54,763 nt of DNA, from the NCBI GenBank assembly GCA_964466055.1, contig CAYXLW010000009.1:1-54763 (forward strand). Reading direction: 5' to 3'. Below the pieces are notes generated by a model. The model searched no databases, was not told the DNA's origin, and saw nothing but the letters and a program-made list of their open reading frames with translations. Positions 42,138 through 50,464 of this stretch are shown piece by piece; within the stretch, counting starts at the first letter, position 1; the number at the start of each line of letters is the position of its first letter. The stretch is from CAYXLW01 sp964466055 (GTDB lineage: Bacteria > Patescibacteriota > Gracilibacteria > GCA-2401425). The translations under genes were made by a program, and so were the position numbers.

Positions 42138-42312
42138 TATATCTAATTCAAAATAGTTTGACATAACTCCGCACTCCCTCACCCCAACCCTCTCCCAAAG
42201 GGAGAGGGAGTTTCCCCTTCTCCCTCTGGGAGAAGGTGCCCCGCTAAGCGGGGCGGATGAGGGGGTGGGGGCAAACAATTATTGTATGCCAATTTAGTTT
42301 GAATCAGCTATA
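42138..42312 (+). mobile_element. MITE-like element with terminal inverted repeats (copy 3)
   Basis: 175 bp, the same length and orientation as copy 2, with most bases identical. The left end is TATATCTAATTCAAAATAG and the right end (complement) is TATAGCTGATTCAAACTAA. Inside are three perfect hairpins: CCCTCTCCC/GGGAGAGGG, CCTTCTCCC/GGGAGAAGG and GCCCCGC/GCGGGGC. It carries no gene; an apparent 71-codon ORF across it is an artefact of the GC-rich hairpins. Confidence 0.8.
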
Positions 42313-42356
42313 ACTAATTTATAATTCTGACTCAAGACTGGAGACTGATTGACTAT

Positions 42357-43007
42357 CTATGCCCTAATTGCCTTAACCACTTCCTTTAAAACAGACATCG
42401 AATTTTTCATTGCTATCTCTATATTTTCTTCAAATTTCCCCTTAGCATCAAGCATAGCATTATCTGAAATTGCTTTTATCACAATTAAGTCTCTTTTAAA
42501 AACCTTGCACACTGAAGCTACTGCAAATGCTTCCATTTCAACAACGTCACCAATTTTAGAAAGTTCTTTTGCTTTTTCTTTATTATCAATAAATTGATCT
42601 CCTGTAAGAATTATTGCCGTATTTTTTATATCCATTCCTAATTTTTTCAACATCTCAACTTCATTCAACATATAAATTTCTCCCTTTAGATAATCAAGAT
42701 GTCCTCCTTCCCATGGTAAAAATACATCATGTTGAATAATCTTTTCTCCAAAATAAACATCCCCTATTTTCATATCTTTCTTTAAACCTCCTGCAAGTCC
42801 TATATTAATCAATATATCAATTGCATAAGATTGAACCAATCTTTTCGCTCCCATTGTCGCGTATATTTTCCCTATTTTACTTATAAGTAAAATCATATCA
42901 CCACCTTCATACACTTCAAAATGCTGGTCATCATTTTTCTTCAATTTAAACTCCTCAATTACCATTTTTGCCTCTTCTAGCATTGCACAAATAATTCCGA
43001 TTTTCAT
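42357..43007 (-). CDS. mtnN: 5'-methylthioadenosine/S-adenosylhomocysteine nucleosidase
   Basis: 216 residues, slightly shorter than the ~230-residue norm. It has the opening IGIICAMLEEAKMV, the active-site region INIGLAGGLKKDMKIGD, TGDQFI, VVEMEAFAVASV with the catalytic Glu pair, and KAISDNA with the catalytic Asp. It cleaves the glycosidic bond of MTA and SAH to adenine and a thioribose, detoxifying by-products of SAM use. No luxS or other methionine-salvage gene is adjacent. The gene ends 45 bp downstream of the element copy 3. Confidence 0.93.
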   Translation of the reverse strand: MKIGIICAMLEEAKMVIEEFKLKKNDDQHFEVYEGGDMILLISKIGKIYATMGAKRLVQSYAIDILINIGLAGGLKKDMKIGDVYFGEKIIQHDVFLPWEGGHLDYLKGEIYMLNEVEMLKKLGMDIKNTAIILTGDQFIDNKEKAKELSKIGDVVEMEAFAVASVCKVFKRDLIVIKAISDNAMLDAKGKFEENIEIAMKNSMSVLKEVVKAIRA

Positions 43008-43090
43008 GGGGAAAGGATTAAATAAAGACCATAAGTATTTTAATAAATATTAGAAAAATAGCAATTTTAATAAAAAAACAAAATTTCTAT

Positions 43091-43118
43091 TTGACAAATG
43101 AAAATTATAACATAAAAT
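43091..43118 (+). promoter_or_regulatory. Promoter candidate for the 43215 gene
   Basis: TTGACA at 43091-43096, a 16-bp spacer and TAAAAT at 43113-43118. The leader would be ~90 nt. Confidence 0.45.
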
Positions 43119-43214
43119 TCGTTCCTGTCTTGAAATCTATATATATATTTACAATAGAAATGATAGGACAATTTTTCATAGAAAACCTTATATTTATATA
43201 TTAAAAAAATTCTT

Positions 43215-43993
43215 ATGATTAGCGCCACTTCTTTTTATCCCCATACTCCTGATGCTCCAAACAACTCTCTTGACGTAAAAAGAAACCCTTTCATGATAAA
43301 ACCCACATTACCAAGCTTTGGCGAGAGTCAAAAAGATCCTGGAAACAAAGTAGCTGATTATCATCCATCATTAAATGATGTTAAGAGTATAAATATCCCA
43401 AACCAAAATATGCCTAGGACTAGGAAAACTCCTAATTGTAATTCTTATGCTGTAAATACAGAAAATATTGAAAAACAAAAAGAAGAAACAGCGAATGCTG
43501 TTAACAATTGTTTTACACCTGCTGATAAAAAAATAAAAGAAGATAATATGAAAAAAAGAGATAAATTTATTAAAAAGCAAAGAAGAGAAAAACAAGAGAG
43601 ACAAAATCATTCTATCAAAATTAATGAAGGATTAAATTATGAGGATGACATTGAAACTGTAGAAACATCGACTCAACAAGAGATTTTTGAGGTTTTGGGA
43701 GCAGAAATACAACGAGTGGAAAAGAATTAAGAAATAAGTATAGAAGAGATGAGAGAGCAAGAAAAAAAGAAGAGGAATCAGATGCCGAAGAATACGAACT
43801 AAGAACTGAAAAAAGCATCCAAGAAATAGATAAAAAAGAGTGCGATGAATATAACAAAACATGGGATGACATTGAAAATGGAGAGAATCAAGAAAGGATG
43901 AAGCAAGAATCCTTTGCAAAAGAATATGAAGCAATAAAAGAAGCAATGCTTCAAGAAGAGCTTGATGCAATATCCGAGATAAAAGATAATTAA
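43215..43993 (+). pseudogene. Frame-broken hydrophilic protein gene, function unknown
   Basis: The first frame (43215-43730) encodes 171 residues, ending EIQRVEKN and a TAA. The -1 frame is open from just after a TGA about 40 bases upstream of that stop, and runs to 43993, adding ~87 more residues of the same Lys/Glu-rich, helical type (KEEESDAEEYELRTEK, EYEAIKEAMLQEELDAIS). The second part has no suitable start near its beginning. A single-base indel would restore one ~258-residue protein. It may be a real frameshift, a sequencing error at the GGAAAAGAA run, or programmed -1 shifting, although no classical slippery heptamer is visible. A strong terminator follows the second part, supporting a single gene. 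Confidence 0.65.
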
Positions 43994-44020
43994 AAAAAAT
44001 AAATTTAGTCTAATTTAAAT

Positions 44021-44053
44021 AGAACTATGACAATACATCATAGTTCTTTTTTT
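44021..44053. terminator. Bidirectional terminator between convergent genes
   Basis: Perfect 10-bp stem AGAACTATGA-caataca-TCATAGTTCT followed by TTTTTT. It lies directly beside the glmS stop and serves the 43215 gene, possibly also glmS. Confidence 0.85.
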
Positions 44054-44054
44054 A

Positions 44055-45818
44055 TTATTTCACCGTAACCGACTTCGCCAAATTCCTAGGCATATCAGGG
44101 TTAAGTCCCCTTTCGATAGCTAAAAAATATGCAAGAATTTGAATAGGAATTAAGTTTAAAATAGGTTGAGCAGTATCCGTATCAGGAACTTTCAACCAAT
44201 AATCAAAAGCCTCATTATTTTCAGGACCAACTCCAATAACAAAAGCCCCACGAGATTTAACTTCAATTGCATTAGAAATTAAATCACCTTTAACTTCATC
44301 ATTAGAAGAAATTGCAATAACTGGCACATCTTTTGATATAAGGGCAATAGGACCGTGCTTTAACTCTCCTCCTGCAAAACCTTCTGCATGAATATAAGAA
44401 ACCTCCTGAATTTTAATAGCAGCCTCAAGTGCCATTGGGAAATTAGCAGCCCTACCGATAATGTAAATATTTTCTTGTTTGGCAATTTTCTTAGCTAATT
44501 TATGTATATGTTCAAGATATCTAGGATTTAGCATTTCATTTGCTTTTGAGGCGGATTCTAATAAAACTCTTTTCCCTTCATTCAAATTTCCTGCTACTGC
44601 ATACGCAATAAGTAAAAGTAATGACAATTGAGATGTTGCGGCTTTTGTAGATGCAACTGCTTTTTCTGGTCCTGCATTTATAAGAAATGAAAAATCAGAA
44701 GCTCTTTGAACTGAAGAACCTTCGACATTAACTAACGATAATATTTGGCATCCTTTCTTTTTCCCAACTTCAATCGCCTCCATCAAATCCGCAGTTTCTC
44801 CACTTTGTGTAACAGCTATCAGTAAAGTTTCATCTTTAAGAAAATGATGGTAAACAGGGAATTCTGAAGCTGGCACAAAATTTACATGTCTATGTGCAAT
44901 AGTCGAAAGAAAATACTCTCCTGCTTGGCAAACTTTTCCTGCTGTTCCGCATCCTAAAAGAAATGTTCCTCGAGCTTTTTTTATAGCATCTGCCACTGCT
45001 AATATTTTTTTACTATCTTGGTCAATAGCTCTATAAAGCGTGTCTTTTTGATCAAAAATTTCTTTTATCATAAAATGAGCAAAATCTCCTTTATCTGAAG
45101 ATTTAGATTCCCAATTAATTGTGATTACACGTTTTTTTACTGGCTTTCCTGTAATAAAATTTTGGAATTCAGCCTTATTATTTTCAACAATAACCATTTC
45201 ATCATCGTCTATATACGAAACATTTCTTGTCTCGGATAAAAATGCCGGAACATCTGAAGCAATAAAAATTTCTTCTTTCCCAATTCCAATTATTAAAGGT
45301 GAGCCTCTCCTTGCTGCATATATTTTGCTTTCTCCTTGGATAAGAACTAAAACAGCAAAACGTCCTTCCAGTCTTGCTAAAGCTTTTTTTATAGCAGTTT
45401 CACTCCCCCATTTCATGTATCTTTCAATCAAATGAGGAATTACTTCTGTATCCGTTTCTGATGTAAATACATGCCCTTCTTCTTTAAGTTCTTTTTTTAG
45501 TTCTTGAAAATTTTCAATTATACCATTATGTACTACTATTACGTCATTTTCTTCTGAAGATTGAGGATGAGAATTTTCTTTTGTTACTCCTCCATGTGTC
45601 GCCCAACGAGAATGCCCTACAGCTATTGAAGATTCTGGAAAATTTTTCCCTTTAAATACAGAAATTTTCCCAACTTGCTTATGAATTGAAATATTCTTTT
45701 TGTCATGATAAGCAATTCCCCATGAGTCATATCCTCTGTATTCAAGCTTTTTCAGCCCATCAACTACAAGGTCTGCTGCATTTTTTTTCTTTCCTAAATA
45801 AGCAAATATTCCGCACAT
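44055..45818 (-). CDS. glmS: Glutamine--fructose-6-phosphate aminotransferase (isomerizing)
   Basis: 587 residues. An N-terminal class II glutaminase (MCGIFAYLG with the nucleophile Cys2; YRGYDSWGIA; GHSRWATHGG) is followed by two SIS sugar-binding domains (FLLGCGTAGKVCQAGEYF, AVTQSGETADLMEAI, ELKHGPIALI) and the conserved end NLAKSVTVK. The length is close to the typical ~600. It makes glucosamine-6-phosphate for peptidoglycan and other amino sugars, so this cell probably builds cell wall or related polymers. Cytoplasmic; no SD. Confidence 0.96.
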   Translation of the reverse strand: MCGIFAYLGKKKNAADLVVDGLKKLEYRGYDSWGIAYHDKKNISIHKQVGKISVFKGKNFPESSIAVGHSRWATHGGVTKENSHPQSSEENDVIVVHNGIIENFQELKKELKEEGHVFTSETDTEVIPHLIERYMKWGSETAIKKALARLEGRFAVLVLIQGESKIYAARRGSPLIIGIGKEEIFIASDVPAFLSETRNVSYIDDDEMVIVENNKAEFQNFITGKPVKKRVITINWESKSSDKGDFAHFMIKEIFDQKDTLYRAIDQDSKKILAVADAIKKARGTFLLGCGTAGKVCQAGEYFLSTIAHRHVNFVPASEFPVYHHFLKDETLLIAVTQSGETADLMEAIEVGKKKGCQILSLVNVEGSSVQRASDFSFLINAGPEKAVASTKAATSQLSLLLLIAYAVAGNLNEGKRVLLESASKANEMLNPRYLEHIHKLAKKIAKQENIYIIGRAANFPMALEAAIKIQEVSYIHAEGFAGGELKHGPIALISKDVPVIAISSNDEVKGDLISNAIEVKSRGAFVIGVGPENNEAFDYWLKVPDTDTAQPILNLIPIQILAYFLAIERGLNPDMPRNLAKSVTVK

Positions 45819-45956
45819 AAACGAGAAATTTTAAATTTTGAATTTTGAATTTTAAATTAATATCACTTTTCTATTCTGCTATTCACCTAATATCCTACTC
45901 CCCTACCCACAGTTTAGAAAACTTTTTTATTTCTTGAAAGATAAAACAGGAATTTT

Positions 45957-45985
45957 TTGATTTTTAGGCTAAAAAATGATATAAT
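45957..45985 (+). promoter_or_regulatory. Sigma70-type promoter of the GGDEF-protein gene
   Basis: TTGATT at 45957-45962, a 17-bp spacer and TATAAT at 45980-45985. The predicted transcript start is ~45992, giving a leader of only ~13 nt before the ATG and no SD. Confidence 0.8.
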
Positions 45986-46004
45986 TATGGGATTAATTTG
46001 AAAA

Positions 46005-47813
46005 ATGCCAGAAACAACAAATGATACTTTCGATGGAGATAAGGAACAAAAAGGATATTTCTCTGAGATGTTTGATGCTTATGATGAAGAAAAAACAGTT
46101 GAAGCTATTTCATATAACTTTCATAAAAACATAGATGAAGTGTTAGAACAAGAAGATTTTCATTCTCCAGTTTTAGACATAACAGAAAAAACTAGCAAAA
46201 GTTTAGACGAAGTTCTATGTGATAATGAAACTATAAAGAAAGATATGCTATACAAGTATTATCCTACAATAAGTGATAAGATGAAGCATACTTATAAAGA
46301 CACATATTTTGATAAAATGACTGGGTGTTTAAATAGAAACGGTGGTTATCCTATTTTAAAAGAGATGATAGAGAAAAAGGATAGAGTTAGTTTAGTAAGT
46401 TTCGATTTAGACCATTTTAAAGCTATAAATGAAGTATTAGGGAAAGAGTTTGGAGATAGATTAATTGAAGATCTAGGACATAGATTAAGGAATCTTTCCA
46501 TTGAAACAGATCAAGAATTTCATCCTGTAAGAATGGGAGGTGAAGAATTTGTAGTTATAAATGACATGCCACAAGAAGAACTTTCTAAAATAATGGGGAA
46601 TTTTATTACTGATTTCAAAAAACATATTTTATCTGTTATATCTAGAAAACAACAAGAAACAGGTGATAATTACACAGCATTACTAAAAGCAAATATTTTC
46701 AAGAATAAGTATTTCAGAGATGAAAAACATGGTATGGAAAGAGCTGAAAATGAAATAGGAGGAACGACTGTAGGAATTATTGATTTTTTCACTAATGAAA
46801 TAAAAGATGATCCTAATGCATGGCATAATGCCTTGCAATTAGTTGATTCTATAATGGAGGTACAAAAAAATAATAATGGAAGAGGTAGAGTTTATGGCAA
46901 AGAATTAGTTGCAAAAGATGGCGATAAAATAGAAATGACTCCTGAGCATACCCAGAAGAGAATAAAGGAATTTGTTCCAAGAACAGAACTATTTAAAGAA
47001 CAAAGTGATAGAATTAATAAAGAATTTGAAAGATTAAATGGCTTAGTTAATAACCAATTTTTAGAACTAACACCTAAATTTAATCAGATTCATGATAAAT
47101 ATGAAGGAAATAGAATAGCACAAAAAACCTTATTACAAGTAGTCCAATCTCCTTCTTTTTCCAGAGAGAATATGCAATATTTATTAAAAATATTAGAAAT
47201 AAGCGAAGAAGAAGAAATTAAAGAGTTTTATAAAGAAATAATTGAGCTCCAAAAAGAATACATAAATGCAAAACAAAGAATATTTAGTTATACAGGAGCT
47301 TCTAACTATGAGTTTTTAAAAAAAGAAACAAGCAATGAAAATAATAAATTTTATGGAGAAAATCTATATAAAATAAGTATCCCTTATTTTAAAGCCATAA
47401 ATGAAATAGCAGGACATACTGGTGGAGACTGTTTTTTAACATATATATTCCAAGAAGTTATTCTTGAAGCAAAAAGAATGTCAAAAATAAAAGATGAAGA
47501 AATAATTATAGCGCAAAAAGGTTGTGATTTTCAGTTTGTATTACATGAGAAAGTTAAATATAAAAAAGATGATTTTGAGAAAAAGCTTAAAATATTATTT
47601 AAAGAAAAATATCAAAAATTCGATAAAGAAGTTGTTGAAGAATCTCGTCCGAAAAATAGTCAAGCAGAAGATAAAAATAATAGACGTACTGATAATAAGG
47701 TTAAAACTTCAGGTAAATTAAGCCAAAAATGTCTTGAATGGATAAAATTTAATAAAGATGCTTCTGATGAGATTTCTTTTGACACTTTATCACAACTAAT
47801 AATTGAGAAATAA
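46005..47813 (+). CDS. Double-GGDEF protein: diguanylate cyclase-like plus degenerate copy
   Basis: 602 residues, no membrane segment. The first GGDEF domain begins FDKMTGCLNR (~101), has the metal Asp in FDLDHFKAINEVLG (~133) and an intact GGEEF signature (~178), and ends GRGRVYGKEL after an extended insertion. The key catalytic residues are present. A second, degenerate domain near 455-530 has IPYFKAINEIAGHTGGD but KGCDF in place of GGDEF, suggesting a ligand-binding or regulatory role. The C-terminus is Lys-rich. It is followed by the 47840 gene at 26 bp. Cyclic-di-GMP signalling is inferred, and no receptor was recognised in the window. Confidence 0.83.
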   Translation: MPETTNDTFDGDKEQKGYFSEMFDAYDEEKTVEAISYNFHKNIDEVLEQEDFHSPVLDITEKTSKSLDEVLCDNETIKKDMLYKYYPTISDKMKHTYKDTYFDKMTGCLNRNGGYPILKEMIEKKDRVSLVSFDLDHFKAINEVLGKEFGDRLIEDLGHRLRNLSIETDQEFHPVRMGGEEFVVINDMPQEELSKIMGNFITDFKKHILSVISRKQQETGDNYTALLKANIFKNKYFRDEKHGMERAENEIGGTTVGIIDFFTNEIKDDPNAWHNALQLVDSIMEVQKNNNGRGRVYGKELVAKDGDKIEMTPEHTQKRIKEFVPRTELFKEQSDRINKEFERLNGLVNNQFLELTPKFNQIHDKYEGNRIAQKTLLQVVQSPSFSRENMQYLLKILEISEEEEIKEFYKEIIELQKEYINAKQRIFSYTGASNYEFLKKETSNENNKFYGENLYKISIPYFKAINEIAGHTGGDCFLTYIFQEVILEAKRMSKIKDEEIIIAQKGCDFQFVLHEKVKYKKDDFEKKLKILFKEKYQKFDKEVVEESRPKNSQAEDKNNRRTDNKVKTSGKLSQKCLEWIKFNKDASDEISFDTLSQLIIEK

Positions 47814-47839
47814 ATAATTAATAAACTAATTACACTGCA

Positions 47840-48478
47840 ATGGTTATTAAAAATGAAATCCCGGTAGACTCTCCTCAAATTCTAAAAGAAATTGTAACTT
47901 TTGTTAAAGATTTCAGAGAATTTCTTTCGCACAGTTTTGCTAATCCTGAAGCCATTAATGGATTATTAAATGATAAATTACTCCAAGAAAATAGTAATAT
48001 ACTTTGTTCATTCGAATCACTTGCTGATTACTTTAAACATTTGAAAAAAAGAATTTATTTAGAAAAACCTCCTTTAGCTGAAAGTCTTATTAATGAAATA
48101 ATAAAAACATACCCTGTTATAGGAGAATATTCATGCAAAGAAAATGAACAAGCTAGAACGGTAAATACGCTTGTAAGCTTATTTAAAGATGAACTAAAGG
48201 AACAAAATACTGCGGAAACAACCATTAATTTCCTATCAAGTATTTTCAATAATGAGATTATAGCTAAATTAGAAGAAACTGATGTAGATAAGATTCAAAA
48301 TTTTGAAAATGCTATATCTAAAAATATTGCAAAGATTGTTAATGATATTGTAACTGAAGTAGCAAAGAATATTGAAAGTTTTGAAAATTCTGATGGGAGA
48401 TTTGATGAAAAACCTGAAATTACAAAGATATCTAGTATAGTAAAGAAAGCAATCAAAGACGCTTTAAAAGAAAAATAA
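47840..48478 (+). CDS. Helical protein downstream of the GGDEF protein, unknown function
   Basis: A 212-residue, acidic, all-helical protein without a membrane helix or known motif; I do not recognise it. It lies 26 bp after the GGDEF gene on the same strand, so it is probably co-transcribed. It could be an effector or partner of that protein, but only adjacency suggests it. The ATG at 47840 has no SD, like other native genes here. Confidence 0.7.
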   Translation: MVIKNEIPVDSPQILKEIVTFVKDFREFLSHSFANPEAINGLLNDKLLQENSNILCSFESLADYFKHLKKRIYLEKPPLAESLINEIIKTYPVIGEYSCKENEQARTVNTLVSLFKDELKEQNTAETTINFLSSIFNNEIIAKLEETDVDKIQNFENAISKNIAKIVNDIVTEVAKNIESFENSDGRFDEKPEITKISSIVKKAIKDALKEK

Positions 48479-48552
48479 TAATTCCATTTTATCTATATAA
48501 ATTTATTTTTATAAGTAAAATATAAAAGATTTAATATAAATCTCTTTTTAAA

Positions 48553-48909
48553 ATGGATGAACAAAAAAAAATTAGTCGTAAAGCAAGAAAAATTCGTCAT
48601 GCTTTAACAAGCACCGAAAAAAAATTGTGGAACGAAGTTTTAAAAAATAATTCATTTGGATATAAGTTCATACAAAAAGAAGCTATTGGAGAAGCAATAG
48701 CAGACTTTTATTGTCCTAAATTAGGGCTAGCAATAAATGTTGATGGGAATATTGAATTAAAAGACAAAAGAGAAAAGATATTAGAGTCTCATGGTATTTT
48801 AGTACTAAAATATCCAAGCCAAAATATTATGAATCACATTGATTTAATTGAAATTGATATAGCGAAAAAAATTCAAGAAAGGGAAGGAAAATATTTCTTT
48901 AATGAATAA
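48553..48909 (+). CDS. DUF559/Vsr-like endonuclease-fold protein
   Basis: A 118-residue protein of the DUF559 family (PD-(D/E)xK, Vsr-related). It has the opening ARKIRHALTSTEKKLWNEVL, the Asp in IADFYCPKLGLAI, and VLKYPSQNI. The usual Glu in the ...IEVDG segment is Asn here (INVDG), and the segment after it is shortened, so nuclease activity may be reduced or lost. Family members are often linked to DNA mobility or repair. It is the last native gene before the SD-bearing cassette 2 and is followed by a terminator hairpin. Confidence 0.82.
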   Translation: MDEQKKISRKARKIRHALTSTEKKLWNEVLKNNSFGYKFIQKEAIGEAIADFYCPKLGLAINVDGNIELKDKREKILESHGILVLKYPSQNIMNHIDLIEIDIAKKIQEREGKYFFNE

Positions 48910-48913
48910 AAGG

Positions 48914-48956
48914 AAAAACCGTAGCAATGGTAGTTATCCAAATACTACGGTTTTTT
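48914..48956. terminator. Terminator after the DUF559 gene
   Basis: ACCGTAG at 48918-48924 pairs with CTACGGT at 48945-48951, followed by a T-run; a matching A-run precedes it, so it could work in both directions. Confidence 0.7.
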
Positions 48957-48971
48957 CGATAAATCGACATT

Positions 48972-49030
48972 CTGGCAGGAAGTCGCACTTATTCGGTTGT
49001 CGTACCTTTCGGTAGCGACTGTCCTGCCAG
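48972..49030 (-). repeat. D-type cassette element, copy D2
   Basis: Read on the minus strand: CTGGCAGGACAGTCGC (49015-49030) pairs with GCGACTTCCTGCCAG (48972-48986), leaving one bulged base. Just inside is TACC-gaaa-GGTA. Outer arms match D1. A further hairpin ACGTTGTT/AACAACGT lies at 49037-49062, between it and the gene's stop. Confidence 0.7.
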
Positions 49031-49081
49031 TAGAAGACGTTGTTCGGCATCTGAAACAACGTTTTCTGTGGGGAGAAGAGG

Positions 49082-50212
49082 TTAATCGAATCTGATTATC
49101 CTCAAAACCCCTTTTTCGCCTGTTCGGTACAACTGCATCAGGGAGTTATCTTCACCATTTCCTCCGATAGGCCAGTACACACCAGGCACCACTTCCATCA
49201 AAGGAAGTAATACTTTTTTGAAAATCTTCGTCCGGGTGTCAATCAAAATAGCCAGTGCTTTCCCATCAAATCTGCGATTTGTCAGGATCAAAAGCTTGTT
49301 TTTCTCAACACAATGAAGGGAATTACAGTAAAGGTATTGGTCTTTCTTGTTGTATTCCATTACCCTTTCTGTATCAGATGGATGTGTTTTGTAATTCTCC
49401 AAGGAGATGCTGTACAGGAACTTGAATTTGCCGTCCATCACGCTTATAAAGGGACTATTGGGGGCGATTGAGGCAAATATTTTGCCGTCAATAACTTCCA
49501 ACGGCGCCCTCATCCGAGTGTGACAGACTTCCTTTTTTCTAAGCTTCTCACCATTTTCATCCAGCAAGATTTTACCTTTTTCATCTTTGACGTATCTCAC
49601 GACCTCATGGTCTATGAGATACCCTTGGATGCTAAGTCGTGGGATTTGAGAATCGCCCCTTTTAATCCCCTTTAAGCTAAGGACCTCAAGATAGTAACTT
49701 CCTCTTGATCCTTCTTCGCTGCAATAGACCTGAGCAACGATTTTTTTCCCAAGCGTTCTCCCGTACAACATGTTCTTGTATGGGTAGAGCACCTCTTTTC
49801 CAGGGGAATATTTATCCCCCTCTTTTTTAATGGGATATGTTTTTTTCCAAGAGACCAAATAGATGATCTCTCTTCCTTTGAAAGATATGGGAAATGGGAC
49901 ATTTTCCATTTCCCCATTACCCTTGCCGAAAGGAGCAAGCTGTTGGACTATGTTTTTTTTGTGATTAAACATAGTAATCATTTTTGGGTCATCATCAAGC
50001 TGGTAAAAAAACACTTCACCATTTTGGATAAATAAACCCGTCTCCGGATAAGGACTGCCCATTGGACTTATAGGCAGTTCAATCTCGCTGAATAATACCG
50101 ATAATTCCTCAAGATCATTTTCCAATGGAACGATAATCTCATGTTTACTCTCAGCATGGGAATAAAGAAAAATCCCCAAGAAAAGAGCAATTGTCATTGC
50201 AATTTTATTCAT
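49082..50212 (-). CDS. Secreted 6-bladed beta-propeller-like protein in cassette 2
   Basis: 376 residues from the SD-supported start at 50212 (MNKIAMTIALFLGIFLYSHAES, a signal peptide of ~20 residues). Repeated beta segments (GLFIQNGEVFFYQLDDDPKMITMFN, QYLYCNSLHCVEKNKLLILTN, VYWPIGGNGEDNSLMQLY) suggest a beta-propeller of the type seen in Bacteroidota and similar phyla; I cannot assign a substrate. A GGAGG lies 8 bp before the ATG. Codon use is visibly richer in G/C than its surroundings. A longer frame begins at 50293, but it covers the palindrome and lacks an SD. It is bounded by U2, a palindrome and D2. Confidence 0.83.
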   Translation of the reverse strand: MNKIAMTIALFLGIFLYSHAESKHEIIVPLENDLEELSVLFSEIELPISPMGSPYPETGLFIQNGEVFFYQLDDDPKMITMFNHKKNIVQQLAPFGKGNGEMENVPFPISFKGREIIYLVSWKKTYPIKKEGDKYSPGKEVLYPYKNMLYGRTLGKKIVAQVYCSEEGSRGSYYLEVLSLKGIKRGDSQIPRLSIQGYLIDHEVVRYVKDEKGKILLDENGEKLRKKEVCHTRMRAPLEVIDGKIFASIAPNSPFISVMDGKFKFLYSISLENYKTHPSDTERVMEYNKKDQYLYCNSLHCVEKNKLLILTNRRFDGKALAILIDTRTKIFKKVLLPLMEVVPGVYWPIGGNGEDNSLMQLYRTGEKGVLRIIRFD

Positions 50213-50248
50213 TTTGTTTTCCTCCATATTTCTTATTACCGCGATGCC

Positions 50249-50308
50249 ATACGGTGTTCGGGAATAAATATAAAATGAATATTTATAAATCATTTCCGAA
50301 CACCGTAT
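50249..50308 (-). promoter_or_regulatory. Long palindrome before the 50212 gene
   Basis: ATACGGTGTTCGG (50249-50261) pairs with CCGAACACCGTAT (50296-50308), a perfect 13-bp stem around a 34-nt AT-rich loop. It sits between the U2 repeat and the SD, the same position as the cassette 1 palindrome. Confidence 0.65.
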
Positions 50309-50327
50309 ATATTTTTAATAGTTAATC

Positions 50328-50434
50328 TTTTAGCAGGCAGGACATTTGCAATTGAACTTTTTGAATAAAACAACATTATTTGTAATAAATTATTTGGTGT
50401 TCAATTATTCAAATGCAAAAAAATACCTGCTAAA
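50328..50434 (-). repeat. U-type cassette repeat, copy U2
   Basis: The ends TTTTAGCAGGCAGGACA (50328-50344) and CCTGCTAAA (50426-50434) form inverted repeats, with inner arms ATTTGCAATTGAAC and GTTCAATTATTCAAAT. Read on the minus strand it aligns with U1 over ~105 bp. Confidence 0.7.
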
Positions 50435-50464
50435 TTTTACCGTGAATGTTAAAGGTCTGTGCCT

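Noticed and set aside
42063..42278. 71-codon minus ORF with SPRGRRGNSLSLWERVGV
   Set aside because: It is the translation of the GC-rich hairpins in the MITE-like element and overlaps the end of a real gene.
12476..49030. D elements as integron attC sites
   Set aside because: They have paired arms and bulges like attC, but no GTTRRRY/RYYYAAC core boxes, are not in a tandem array, and no integrase is in the window.
31421..50434. Assembly chimera or contamination as the source of the SD-bearing genes
   Set aside because: Three separate inserts lie between intact native genes, and two share homologous flanking repeats, which is hard to get from random chimeras; read-level proof is still lacking.
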